NCBI GenBank assembly: GCA_934045075.1
Contig: OW203734.1
Span: forward strand, 18,826,182 to 18,890,181
DNA: 64,000 nt
Source of the DNA: Yponomeuta sedellus
Taxonomy: Eukaryota; Arthropoda; Insecta; Lepidoptera; Yponomeutidae
Reading direction: 5' to 3'
The stretch's first letter is position 1; each line of letters starts with the position of its first letter. Shown one piece after another: positions 11,001 to 20,256 of this stretch. The notes under the pieces were generated by a model. The model had not been told where the DNA came from. It made no database searches and was given only the letters and a program-made list of their open reading frames with translations. The position numbers and the translations under genes are program-made.

Positions 11001-14000
11001 GTGAGGTTATGTATGTATACTTTTTGGTTAAGTGTCTGAGTTCTTGTCGTGTCTGTGATAAACTATTCGAAGTTGGCCGAGAATGTGGCTATGGGCACAC
11101 GAGCCTCTCGAACTTAATAACTCACCAATCTTGAAAGCTTCCTCTCTGATCTCGTGCAGAACCTTGACTCTAGTCACGTTCTGGAGTAATATCTTGACGT
11201 TTTCGTCGATGAACGCCTTCACCCACTCGCTCCATTTCTGTACGCACGTCGTTATTTCTCCTTTAGCCAGGGCTTGCAATTCTTTGTTCGATGTTAACCT
11301 ACAAATACGCAGATGTAATTAGACCTGGCCATTGTACGTAGCAAGCGCTGCGGTATGTAAATATTTAATTAGCCTACCCAATCAGGCTACTTAGCCAAGG
11401 CACCGGTACGCTTGTAAATAGTGGTCGGTACCATTCTATGGTAACTAAGGAGTTAGTCACCATTTTCGGGTATTGCAAAATGTTAAGACTAAATTGTTAG
11501 CGAGCGGTATTTCTTCTAAAAGTTTACAAATGTATACTTAGGTAATTTAGTATAAAAAGTTATGCCAGGATTCGTACCCACGAACTCCCGAATGTGAGTT
11601 CGGCGTTTACCACTGTGCTACCACCGTTTCAATACACAGATAATAGCAACAATACGATCCAATACACTTGTAAATCGAAACTGACGTTACTAGTTATTAA
11701 AAAATATACCTAACCCACAAATTGCAGATTCACATACTTACCTCAACGCGCGCTCTATGGAATACCATCCGAAGGAGAAAAACTGCTTACTTGGGGCATG
11801 TGTTCAGACACCCAAGATACAACTAAAAATGATAGGAAAAATCGCTGGCACGAGACGCGTAGGCCGGAGAAAGAAATCTTGGTTGAGAAACTTACAGATG
11901 TGGACTGGACTGCCGAGCTCCTCCGCCTTGCGAGAGACGGAGAGAAATATACAGAGCTAACTGCCAACCTTCGCTAGTGGGAGAAGCATCATAATAAGAA
12001 GAAGAAGAATAAGATACCAGAACGCTTGAAATTGGCATCCCACGGTGGGCACGCGTGGTGTTTAGAAGAAGAAGAAATACATTTATTTATCGCCACACAG
12101 ACATATACAAAACGTAAAATAGAAACTAAATAAAAAAAGTAATAAAAAAAACAAACACGACAGAACACAGTAAGGGGATACGAGCCATGTCCATGCGGCG
12201 GTAAAACGGCCTCAGGCTCAGTAATTGCTGCAGGTTTATTGCCCACAGCACAGCAGGTTTATTGATTTTCAGCAACGGCCTGGTCCGGTGACTCACGGAA
12301 AGTCTCATCGAGACCCACAACGTACGATACAACACAACACAATACAATATAATACTAGACAGCACAATATAGCATAGCAATACTAGTTGTGAAAAAATCA
12401 AACTAATAAGTTGATGCAAAAAAAGTTACGACCGTTTATATTCTTTATTGCAAACAGTAGAATCGAAAGATCATTACAGATCATTGCGGTTTATGCCGCA
12501 AAAAAACTTGTATTTCAATACTCAAGCGAATCAAACTCTATAGGGTACTTCCCGTTGACCCAGAACTATGAACTTTGATAAGTAATATTGTCTTATACTA
12601 GAACTATGTCAAAACTATAAAATTGTAACTAAATTAAATCATAAAACAATTAGTCTTTGAAGTTCGGGAAAAGCTCGGAAAAAACTACGAAACTCTATTC
12701 CTAACTACTTATAATATGTAAGTACCTACCTTCAAATTGTAAGGAACCTCGGTGTGCGAGTCCGACTCCCACTTGGCCGGTTCTCGATTCACAAACTAGC
12801 GCCTATCAAATATCATATTAAAGTCAGGTGGTCTCTTACCTATAATTTTCAATGACAGGCGGTAACATTTTCAGGGCAGTTGGATCACTGAATTGTATGA
12901 GCTCAATCAACGGTGTTGAGTCCTTTTTGTACAAGTCTTTCAACTTGGTTAGCACTGCGCCACCGTCGTTGTCTGAAAGTAGAGATAATACATCTTTATA
13001 ATACAGAAGCGCTCGTGGCCTAGGCGAACCGAGTATTGGAATCAATCACTTGACTTAAGCATCAACAGGCGCGGTCAGGAGCAGGATGGGTGACCGTCCC
13101 ATGACTCCCGCTAGTGGCATTTTTCCGAGCGCTTCCGTGCTTCGCTAGGCACGCTAAGCAGTTGGTGCCGGGTGTCATGTAATGGCAGTCGTTAAGCCAT
13201 GTCAGAGGCCTTAAGGGCGGATTGATAAGTTCTGACAGTAAGGCCCGCCACTGTCTTACAATCCTCCACCAACCCGGACTTGGCCCCCGTGGTGTAGTAT
13301 GGCCAACCCTTCATGCGATGCAGGAAGAGACCCGCGCCCCCGCAGTGGGGATATACACGGGTTGATATCGAGTATCAAGTTATTTTTAAACACATCATGC
13401 CATTTATATCCAAAATACGACCATTCAGCAGCGACCGTCGTATCGTAGTTTTTTTAAATGTATATGTGGCTCGCGGCTTTCGACATCTGGATCAGTTGGA
13501 CTCAAAAGTGACCAACGTCGAAGCCATTTGACGGATGCACAAGAAGATGGATCTTGTTCGCACCATCAAGCAGCGGAAACCTATTTCGGCCATGAGCTGC
13601 GCCACTTGCTGCAGACTATTTTGATGGGCAAGGTGAAAGGAAAGAGTGGTCTGGGCGCATTTAAATATGGTCAAGTACCTGACACATTTCTAAAGAGGTC
13701 CTTACCAACGAAACAGGAGTAAACCAGCACCACAGTCTTCAAAACAATCCTCACACCGTTGACAATCTTATCTTTGATCTGCGCTTTTATGTCGCCCTCC
13801 AAAATACTCGTCAGGTCGAAACTTAGTGTGGATTTCAGGCTGAAAGATCAAGAAAGTAATTTATTTACCTCGATGCATAAGAGTTTTTTGTTTAAGTATT
13901 TTGTTTTTAGTAAAAGCGCTCGTGGCCTAGCGGATCCGAATGATTGGAATCAATCACCTGGTTAAGCAAAAACAGGCGAAATCAGATGCTGGATAGGTGA

Positions 14001-17000
14001 TCATCCCGTGAATACCGCTAGTGGCATTTTTTTCTAGCGCTTCCGTGCTTCGCAAGGCACGTTAAGCCGTGGGTGTCGGCTGTCATGCAATAGCAGTCGT
14101 TAAGCCATGTCAGGGGCCGTATGGGCGGCTTGATAATTTCTGACAGTCAGGCTCGCACTGTCTTAGAATCCTCCACCAACCCGGACTTGGCCCCCGTGGT
14201 GGAGAGTGGCCTAACCTTCTTGCGATGCAGGAAGAGACCCGTGTCTCAACATTCGGTAAGTACAAGGGTTGATATCAAGCTGGCTGGATTGCGTACCTTT
14301 TTTAAGTTGCAGTTGCTTTACCACTCGTGAAGGAAAATATTGTGAGGAAACCAGACAGTTTAGGCGTGAGCCCTGTGGCTCGTTGTGGTGACCTCGCCTT
14401 GTATTTTTAATGCGTGTAGAATAAAAAAAGGCAGTAAATACTCAAAATTGAAGAATGATTTAACTATGCGTGTACAAAGTAACAGTTGGCAGTAGTAAGT
14501 TGGCAGTAATAAGTTGAAAATTAGGCAACATTAAATCTTCAAATTCCTGCGTAATTCAGTATAGCGACAAGTACCACCGGGTCACGTGTTAGGTTTAATG
14601 CTCGTCGCAGAGTGAACACAGAGTGTCTGAGGTATTCACGAAACTCTGCACTTGAAATTGCCAATTCAACGTTGGGTTGGTGGGCACATTTGGTAATTAA
14701 GCCGTTACTTTCTCTCAGAAGGTCCGCGGCCTAATGCAGAGCCCTATATACGGACATAACGTAAGGATTGATTGATTAACTCACCTGCCATTGCTTGTCA
14801 ACTCTATCAGGGTGTCCAGGAGTTCGGGCATGCTTTGCGAGTCAAGGAGATAAAGGCTGATCAGGCACGAACAGGCCACCTGAGAAATAAGGTGTAAATG
14901 TTACACAGTTTAAACCTTAGATTACATAACATAACCTTCCGCCTGTATCCCTGAGGGGTAGGCAGAGACTAGAGACACCACTTGTCACAACCCTGACAGA
15001 TCATCACTTCATTCGCTTCATCAACGTCCATAAGTCTTTGCATGCACGCACGCCGTTCCGGGTACTTTTTATATTCCTCTTTGCTAATACATTACCTATT
15101 TGGTCGACATTAGGTACTTCTTAACAGTAATAATAGACTACCACACAACGCGGCGTGCGTGCACCGCGGTTCATAGTTCTGATAGACCAGATAGTAAAAT
15201 AAAAATAGTGTAATCATGTGGGTACAGTGATATCGTTCCGATGTTAAATCTAACTGCAAAGTAGGTAGTCGGGGCTGTAAGTAATGCAATTTGCTTAAGT
15301 CAGATGTCGCTGCCTGTACGTAATACAGAGAATATTGTAAAGAGGTTCGAAATTTCACTGATGCCGTGAGTCGCCCATTGGCTCAATTGGTAGAGCGCTG
15401 GTACGGATAGCCAGAGGTTGCGGGTTCGAATCCCGGCATGGGTGAAATTTTTAGCCTCTAAATAGGTTTTTAAATTTGTTCCTTAGCACGGGTTAGTGCA
15501 TTAAAAATAAAAATAGTGTAATCAGATAGTACCTACTAATTATTTGAGAATTTTTTGAAACAATATTTCTGAGATCAATTTTTTTTTATTCTACGTCAAT
15601 ACTTAAAAGTAAATGTCTAAATGAATTGCTCGTTTTATAACTATACATTGACAATCCTTCACCAACCCGGACTTGGCCCCCGTGGCGGAGTATGGCGTAA
15701 CATTCCTGCGATGCAGAAAGAGACCCGTGCCCCAGCAGTGGGGACATACAAGGGTTGATATCGATAACTATACATAATTGCGGCTTTCAAAACACCTAAA
15801 TTTCAGCGGGAATACCATATATTACCGTACATTGCATAGAAGCGCTCGGGGCCTAGCCGAAACGAGTGACTAGAATCAATCACTTCAGTTAAGCAACAAC
15901 AGGCGCGGTCAGGTGCAGGATGGGTGACCGTCCCGTGACTACAGCTAGTGGATTTTTTTCCGAGCGCTTCCGTGCTTCGCAAGGCAAGTTAAGCCGTTGG
16001 TGCCGGCTGTCATGTAATGGCAGTCGTTAAGCCATGTCAAAGGCCTTGTGGGCGGCTTGATAACTTCTATGTGTTTAGTGCGAGTTTGTCAGATCCAATC
16101 GAATAACTTTACTACCGCGTTAATCTAGCATTGAGTAGTGAATATGAGTAAGTTAACCGTTCGAACTGGCAAAACGCTGTCACAGTACAACTCGCACTCG
16201 CGTTTAATCGTGTTTTGGCTGGTAAACGTGTTCACTTCTCAACGTAAACCATTACAACTCGCACTCAGCAATTTCAATTTCCATACTTGTCGCTAGGTGG
16301 CGCTTCCTCGATGCCATAGAAATATGAGTTTACGTTAACGCGATAGAGTAGTTAAAAAACTCGCACAAAGCACTCTGACAGTAAGGTCCGCCACTGTTTT
16401 GCAATCCCCCACCAACCCAGACTTGGCCCCCATGGTGGTGTATGGCCTAACCTTCCTGCGATGCAGGAAGAGACGCGTGCCCCAGCAGTGGGGACACAAG
16501 GGTTGATATTGTATACCATATATTATCATTACATACTTACCTCGACAGTAATATCCACATCCTGCAGTCGCTCCTTGCACAGGTCAATGATGGTCTGGTT
16601 AAAGTTGGATATGGAGTTCCATTGCTGCTGCACCAATCTCTGTAGTGATTGGAAGCCTGGCTTCGCGTTTTTGCCTCCAATTTGTAGTTGAAGACCTATG
16701 AGATTACCGTGTTCACATTTTAGATAAATAGATAGAGCGACGGTAACCCAGTGGGTAGATGGAGTCAAGGTTCGATTCCCAAAGAGGGATTGCAGATAGA
16801 TTTTAGTCTGGAATAGCACATAGGCTATTTTTTTTTCAGGAAAAATACACAATAAATTACAGGTGAACGAAGTCGCGGGTTAATATATTGTATAGTCTGT
16901 TAGCTTTTAGAATATACCTCAGGCTCTAGAGAAGGCTTCGGTTTTCGCCGAAAGCACACGAGTGTAATACTACTTCCTGCTCAAACAAAAGTTTTATACA

Positions 17001-19583
17001 ACTTTTCTTCATTATTTTAAAAAGTTATGTGAAATTAAGTGTCATATTTGTTCCGATATTTCTATTACACGAATATAATTCCGATTCTATCCGATAGTAG
17101 CCGAGGTATATTCTAAAAGCTAACAGACTATACACAATTTGTAGAGTAGTTAGAAAAATAACTTCCACACAACACAATAACTTGTCCTGGTCCCAAACTA
17201 GGATACCTTGTGAAAACATGGAAATATACCCAGACTGGGGCCATGTGTACAACTGTACGGTGACCCCCAGTGGGAATCAAACCCACAACCTTCTGCATGG
17301 TAATGAGACAGTCAGATAAGCCAATGTGACTGTACATTATTTTAAAAACTAAAATTTTAGAGGCTAAATTTTATTATGTTTGAGATGTATAGTTATCGCG
17401 ATTTAAAGTTGATTTGCAGGCTACAAAGCCGTCCGCGCATAAGGAGACGCAGGCGACGCAGCACAGTTCAGTACAGGGCATTGGCCAGGGCAGTGGAGGG
17501 TGACATAGGCCCCCACCGCATGCTGCGACGCATGCATCAGCTTAAAAGCCTGCGCAGACGAGGGACCATCTCCCAGGTACTTTATTGTCCGTCGATATAA
17601 ATCTCTTAGAAATTGTATCGAATAACGAACACGAAGGACTAAAAGTACCACGTACAAAAAGTCCCTCAAGTTACCGAGGACATCAAGAGACCGGACTGGA
17701 CAAAAATTCGGTTTTTTCTTTTAAGACGCCTTTTCTTTTTCAACTTCATGTAAATTACAACACAATGTAATCTCAGAATATTTGCTTCCATAGCGTACGC
17801 TTCACTCAATTTCCGGGGAACAAAATGACCGCATACAGTAGGCGTTGAGTCCGCGACAAGTACTTGGAGGACATTTTTTACATTTCAGGGACTTTTGTCC
17901 CTCGGGGACCAAAGTCCCACGTCTGCGCAGACCTTTAAGCTGCCTGTGTATTAACTAATAGTAATAACAATAAAACCTGTGTTGACATGTCTAGCCATGA
18001 TATACAGTTGAGTAGCCTTGATAAAGTCTTCAGCCTCAATGCAAGTCCAAATCTTTTCTGGTATTTCCATAAGCAATTTTATTTGTACAGAGATACTGTG
18101 CACTGGATCTGAATTTTGTTGTAAGCTGTAACAGTAAAACCATGATCATGAGTGTATGCCAGAGGAGGAAGCAGAACTAAATTAAGATGATAATATTATG
18201 CTATGTGATTGAGCGGATGGCAGTCAGGGAGTATTCCAACAACATGACAATAGTACTTCTTGATGACTTGTATCAAAATTGACGCAATCAAATTAATATT
18301 TCCTGTAGTATTTAACGTAAGAAACTGAAATATATTGATTATGCTAAGTATGCAGGATGGGTGCAAAATTTTAAAAATAAAAAAATTTATCCGCTTTTAA
18401 TTCGGAACGGTGATGCAGGAAGAGACCCATGCTCCAGCAGTTGGGACATACAAAGGGTTGATATCATCACCATAGCATCAATAACTGGTGATGCTCTTAC
18501 ATGTAATATCAAACGGGTCTAATCACCTGCATAGTTTAGTTTCACCATGTGGTCAAGTCGGATGGTCAGACGGAAAGTGGATATGAATAACTACTGACCG
18601 CAAAAGTCGGTATAACGGTCTACAGCTAGCCGTAGACAGTGCTATGATGATGGTGAAAGAAAAAACTAAGAAACTTACCTCAAACCAACTTTAGGCTTCT
18701 CATGAATCTTGAACCCAATCAGATGAGTATCATGCAAGTTCTTGCAGGTCGCTATCATCTCTCCAATGTGACTGAGAGTGCTGCTTGTTGTCTGTTTCAT
18801 TTCCTCAATTGTGTCGGCGGCCTGGATTAGGTCTCTGTACCTTTCACTGAAGAAAAGAATAGATGGCTAATTTTATGCTATTGCATGAAAGGTGAATGCA
18901 AATGAGTTTGTGACATCAATTTGTAGTAGCAATCGTCATCATCAACCCATTATGGCTCCACTGAGGGGCACGGGTCCTTTCCCTGAGAAAGGTATAGGCA
19001 ATACTCCACCACAGGGGCCAAGTCCGGATTGGTGGAGGCTTGCAAGACTAGTGGCTAGTCTTACTGTGAGAAGCTTTCAAGCCACCCTAAGGCCTCTGAC
19101 TTGGCTTAATGACTGTAGTAGCAATATCACTCACTAATTGTGAAGGAAAGGCAACCTATCTGAGGTGTTTTAATTCCTCGGTGCTTGAAATTACCAATAT
19201 GCAGTGGGCACTCTGGTAATTAAATCCACACTCTCTCTTTTTCTGAGAGAAGGCATGGGTGTTGCAGTAAGGGCTCAATCATTAGCTGCACATTATATTG
19301 GCAAAGTTGTCTGAGATAAGAGTTTACAGTAACACATTAATTAATAGAATAAAATCTGTGAAGAGGGGTTAGTTTTTCAGGTTGTAATCGATTAACTAAC
19401 GAAGGACAATGTATTTGTTACCAGTTTCAAGTGAGAAGCTTCTTACCCCACCATGGCGCGCAAATCTTCCCGCTTCCTCTCGATTTCATATTGTAATTTC
19501 TTCTGAACATTGTCGATATCAGCGACATAGTGAGTTTGAAATAACTCGTCTGGAACTATTTCTAATAAGTTGGGCTGAGCCAT
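4643..19583 (-). CDS. COG1: COG1, conserved oligomeric Golgi complex subunit 1 (13 exons in hand, C-terminus off the window or tentative)
   Basis: The product is a lobe A subunit of the COG tethering complex, a peripheral protein on the cytosolic face of the Golgi that tethers recycling intra-Golgi vesicles. Recognition rests on the N-terminus (MAQPNLLEIVPDELFQTHYV, then RKREDLRAMVGERYRDLIQA), which has the COG1/Vps51-type pattern of a short leader, a helix rich in E/K/R and 'MVGERYRDLI.AADTI'. It is followed by helical segments such as ATQLYIMARHV, LQRLVQQQWNSI and HVWCHYFQPLLTRRVKQII. Thirteen exons join with consistent phases into 822 residues without a stop; metazoan COG1 proteins are roughly 900-1000 residues, so a C-terminal part is missing. 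No signal peptide or membrane segment is seen. Introns are filled with SINEs and LINE ends. Identity is from family knowledge, not a search. Confidence 0.92.
5143..5333 (-). mobile_element. Family C tRNA-like SINE
   Basis: The minus strand reads 'tggcgtagcggtagtgcatc', then 'gaggtcccgggttcaaatcc', then the tail 'cacgacacagggtatcctag'. It lies just upstream of COG1 exon 13. Confidence 0.8.
5881..6065 (+). mobile_element. Family A tRNA-like element, A-to-G hypermutated copy
   Basis: Same leader and core as the other copies, but 16 of about 20 differences from the family in roughly 5935-6052 are A to G on the plus strand. The B box has become gggtttgagttccgg. The leader before about 5933 is nearly unchanged. 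Confidence 0.85.
6301..6653 (-). mobile_element. Family B 5S-rRNA-derived SINE, full length
   Basis: The 5S-like head lies at the right end (gttaagc..., 'gatgggtgac'-type segment diverged), the body carries 'ggcttgataacttctgacag'-type sequence and the left end is the 'gggttgatatc' terminus. In COG1 intron 12. Confidence 0.8.
6696..7038 (-). CDS. COG1: COG1 exon 12
   Basis: Residues 561-675, the largest exon but one: ILQYIKACFEEPTLQTTDLQ, later TARFTQAIPSLMPHLHKCYI, RWDEICKVLMESCLFCWGKW and EFTLEANIDYLMM. Acceptor taatttcag, donor gtaagt, phase 0 at the end. All of it is open and helical in character. Confidence 0.93.
7415..7592 (-). mobile_element. Family B SINE, 3' part
   Basis: Only the 'cttacaatcctccaccaacc' to 'gggttgatatc' part is present, diverged. 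In COG1 intron 11. Confidence 0.7.
7654..7891 (-). CDS. COG1: COG1 exon 11
   Basis: Residues 482-561: MWLQDRGYTPTLEKLCQSLD, then TELQRLLEDLKVYLRNDAKT, and an acidic stretch DDEEDRDQVYMDKAEVQSYL ending in KETCDKYVH. Acceptor tgtcttccag, donor gtgagt. The charged middle is probably a flexible linker between helical bundles. Confidence 0.92.
7984..8341 (-). mobile_element. Family B 5S-rRNA-derived SINE, full length
   Basis: The minus strand starts 'agcgctcgtggcctagtcga', then has 'ttaagcaacaataggcgcgg' and 'gcaggatgggtgaccgtccc', and ends 'ggggacatacattggttgat'. In COG1 intron 10. Confidence 0.85.
8474..8702 (+). mobile_element. Family B SINE lacking its 5S head
   Basis: Begins at 'ggcacgttaagccttggtgc' and runs to 'gggttgatatcgg'. 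It faces the full copy at 7984-8341, forming a long inverted repeat that could fold in the COG1 pre-mRNA. Confidence 0.8.
8806..8932 (-). CDS. COG1: COG1 exon 10
   Basis: Residues 440-482: VSAESEPEKEADVNWFVWKD, then LIGDTIIETRGEVVKVMNSL and MKG. Acceptor ttggcttcag, donor gtgata. An acidic linker leads into a 'W.WK' helix. Confidence 0.9.
8965..9350 (+). repeat. Two tandem copies of a 'ctagctgacccagcgaactt' repeat
   Basis: Each unit of about 190 bases runs from 'tagactagctgacccarcga' to 'cagcgattcatttttatatt'. An inverted relative is at 33896-34068. Common in lepidopteran genomes, class uncertain. Confidence 0.75.
9760..9945 (-). repeat. Relative of the 26836-27345 tandem unit
   Basis: Shares 'gcctcaatttggtagtctac', 'agcagtacaatgtcattcca' and 'ggtataaccgagttaagtag' in inverse order. 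In COG1 intron 9. Confidence 0.65.
10390..10545 (-). mobile_element. Family B SINE, 3' part
   Basis: Minus-strand 'ctccaccaacccggtcttgg' to the family terminus. About 80 bases downstream of COG1 exon 9. Confidence 0.7.
10626..10798 (-). CDS. COG1: COG1 exon 9
   Basis: Residues 382-439: ETPANWPTICSALSTPETHV, then WCHYFQPLLTRRVKQIIDSR and WERLYDNYRTQMLVDLTK. Acceptor gtcaccag, donor gtacgg. The 'W..YFQPL...R...II' motif is a second strong COG1 landmark. The GC-rich centre contrasts with the AT-rich introns. Confidence 0.93.
10880..11016 (+). mobile_element. RTE-like LINE 3' end fragment
   Basis: Same family as the copy at 282-577: 'gtcaggatcgtggcaagtgg' codes for the CQDRGKWQSL motif, ending in ttatgtatgta. 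It lies in COG1 intron 8. Confidence 0.75.
11126..11298 (-). CDS. COG1: COG1 exon 8
   Basis: Residues 325-382: LTSNKELQALAKGEITTCVQ, then KWSEWVKAFIDENVKILLQN and VTRVKVLHEIREEAFKI. The 'W...V......V..LL..V..V..L..IR' spacing is typical of the COG1 middle domain. Acceptor tatttgtag, donor gtgagt. Confidence 0.92.
11560..11636 (-). mobile_element. tRNA-like fragment
   Basis: The minus strand reads 'ggtggtagcacagtggtaaa', then 'gtgggtacgaatcctggcat', giving A- and B-box-like blocks. Probably a SINE head. Confidence 0.5.
11755..12003 (+). mobile_element. Non-LTR retrotransposon C-terminal remnant
   Basis: Encodes GKIAGTRRVGRRKKSWLRNL, then QMWTGLPSSSALR, and after a one-base frame change EKYTELTANLR with a stop. 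This 'G.GRRRKSWLRN...WTG' end is common in insect LINE ORF2 proteins. A gaagaagaagaataag tail follows. It lies in COG1 intron 7. Confidence 0.75.
12840..12972 (-). CDS. COG1: COG1 exon 7
   Basis: Residues 280-324: DNDGGAVLTKLKDLYKKDST, then PLIELIQFSDPTALKMLPPV and IENYR. Acceptor actttcag, donor gtaaga. A full-length 5S-derived SINE begins about 35 bases upstream of the acceptor. Confidence 0.9.
13006..13371 (+). mobile_element. Family B 5S-rRNA-derived SINE, full length (reference copy)
   Basis: The head 'ggaatcaatcacttgactta', 'agcatcaacaggcgcggtca', 'ggagcaggatgggtgaccgt' parallels the 5S rRNA order 'cgatcaccgaaattaagcag', 'cgtcgggcgcggttagtact', 'gatgggggaccgc'. A 270-base body and the end 'gggttgatatcgag' follow. 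Confidence 0.85.
13706..13839 (-). CDS. COG1: COG1 exon 6
   Basis: Residues 235-280: LKSTLSFDLTSILEGDIKAQ, then IKDKIVNGVRIVLKTVVLVY and SCFVG. Acceptor atctttcag, donor gtaagg. It lies between two 5S-type SINE insertions, one of them less than 75 bases from the acceptor on the intron side. Confidence 0.9.
13913..14277 (+). mobile_element. Family B SINE, full length, diverged
   Basis: 'aagcgctcgtggcctagcgg', 'tggttaagcaaaaacaggcg', 'gctggataggtgatcatccc', then the family body and end. In COG1 intron 5. Confidence 0.8.
14785..14879 (-). CDS. COG1: COG1 exon 5
   Basis: Residues 204-235: VACSCLISLYLLDSQSMPEL, then LDTLIELTSNG. Acceptor tttctcag, donor gtgagt, leaving two bases of an Arg/Ser codon that exon 6 completes. 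The sequence resembles the 'L.LLLLE.LSP..LL..FL' region of other COG1 proteins. Confidence 0.9.
14928..15115 (-). mobile_element. RTE-like LINE 3' end fragment
   Basis: Same family as 282-577, with frameshifts: the reverse complements of the CQDR...YPSGIQ and RNRRACM segments are recognisable. It lies just upstream of COG1 exon 5. Confidence 0.75.
15199..15525 (+). mobile_element. Family A tRNA-like element, long form with direct repeats
   Basis: Core with B box gggttcgaatcccgg and the family ends. 'ataaaaatagtgtaatca' occurs on both sides (about 15199 and 15508), either a target duplication or a repeat of the unit's own end. Confidence 0.8.
15648..15762 (+). mobile_element. Family B SINE, 3' part
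   Basis: 'acaatccttcaccaacccgg' to 'gggttgatatcg'. It lies 75 bases before another copy. Confidence 0.75.
15837..16509 (+). mobile_element. Family B 5S-type SINE split by a MITE
   Basis: Full 5S-like head ('gttaagcaacaacaggcgcg', 'gtgcaggatgggtgaccgtc') to 'gataacttct' at 16068, then a MITE, then the rest from 'ctgacagtaaggtccgccac' to the family end. One of the best-preserved 5S-like heads. Confidence 0.85.
16069..16373 (-). mobile_element. MITE-1 copy inside a 5S-type SINE
   Basis: Ends 'gtgtttagtgcgag' and 'ctcgcacaaagcac'. The interrupted host sequence reads 'ataacttct' and 'tctgacagtaagg', consistent with a short TCT duplication. Related to copies at 45381 and 51576. Confidence 0.85.
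16541..16695 (-). CDS. COG1: COG1 exon 4
   Basis: Residues 152-203: GLQLQIGGKNAKPGFQSLQR, then LVQQQWNSISNFNQTIIDLC and KERLQDVDITVE. Acceptor ctcatag, donor gtaagt, phase 0 at the end. This is the conserved COG1 stretch in which the subunit's second helical bundle begins. Confidence 0.92.
16891..17132. mobile_element. MITE-2 copy
   Basis: Terminal inverted repeats of about 30 bases starting 'tatagtctgttagcttttag'. The interior has 'ttttcgccgaaagcacacga' and 'gttttata'. TA at both ends suggests a Tc1/mariner-type target. Confidence 0.85.
17140..17330 (-). mobile_element. tRNA-like SINE of another family
   Basis: The minus strand has 'ttggcttatctgactgtctc', 'gtgggtttgattcccactgg' (B box), then 'ccccagtctgggtatatttc'. 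A related tail lies at about 9990-10100. In COG1 intron 3. Confidence 0.65.
17977..18125 (-). CDS. COG1: COG1 exon 3
   Basis: Residues 102-151, starting LQQNSDPVHSISVQIKLLME and ending KATQLYIMARHVNT. The helix-rich 'A.QLY..ARHV' stretch is typical of COG1. The acceptor is good (gttacag), but the donor is weak (CAG|gttttattg), so the 3' boundary is inferred mainly from phase. Confidence 0.88.
18412..18465 (+). mobile_element. Family B SINE end fragment
   Basis: 'gatgcaggaagagacccatg' to 'aagggttgatatc'. Confidence 0.65.
18679..18846 (-). CDS. COG1: COG1 exon 2
   Basis: Acceptor ttcttcag, donor gtaagt. It completes the Gly of MVG, continues as ERYRDLIQAADTIEEMKQTT, and ends in KIHEKPKVGL. 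The 'ERYRDLI.AADTI' segment is the most recognisable COG1 signature in the gene. Residues 46-102. Confidence 0.93.
18944..19117 (-). mobile_element. Family B SINE, 3' part, diverged
   Basis: Recognisable through 'ccacaggggccaagtccgga' and 'taaggcctctgacttggctt'. In COG1 intron 1. Confidence 0.65.
19447..19583 (-). CDS. COG1: COG1 exon 1 (start codon)
   Basis: The ATG is at 19583-19581 and starts MAQPNLLEIVPDELF. An ATG 7 bases upstream is out of frame. The exon encodes residues 1-45 plus two bases of codon 46 and ends in MV-G before a gtaaga donor. It holds the acidic leader and the first charged helix that pairs with other COG subunits. Confidence 0.92.
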
Positions 19584-20256
19584 TTCGCATGGACACTCTT
19601 GCTAGGTAGAGTTTCGCAGAAATTACGCCAGTTTTCAAGTAAAATGTGATTCAATTCTTTTCCATAGCGCCCCTAAGATTCTGCCAAAATTGTTGTGTAA
19701 ACACAAAACAATACATCACGATTGCCAACTCCAATTCAAATGTCAAACTCTCCACAGACTACATAAAAAAGTGCAGATCTCAGATTAATGGGAGCCAGAT
19801 CAGGGATGTTATACGTGTCATAATTATGGTACATGTACCATAATTCAGTTGTTCGTACCATGTACCATGATACATCCATTATGGTACGCGAAAGTACCAT
19901 AATTTTCCCATTTTTTGATCACAAGTACTTTTGCATCACATCTTTCGCTTTTGCTGTTGACGAGTTTTTTATATATACCGATATCTAGCAACACTAAAAA
20001 ATTATGCATTCATTTCGTTCAGTAAGTTGATAAGAACGTTCATATCTGTGATAGTTTTTGCAGTCTGTGGATTGTAAGTGAACTTCACAGGTGAATCTTC
20101 AAAAAGTTGAACCACGGACAAAGAAAGACGGATGAAACCTTCTATAATCACGAGTGAAGCATACAAATGGCCGCCGTCTCTTTATATATGCGTGCCATCG
20201 GTGTTGCCACATAAATATCACTTTGCCCACTTTTTCAAATCGAGAGAATTCAGGGT

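Noticed and set aside
17376..17669. Overlapping open frames on both strands within COG1 intron 3
   Set aside because: GC-rich repeat-like sequence. Neither frame has COG1-like character, and exons 3 and 4 join in phase without it.
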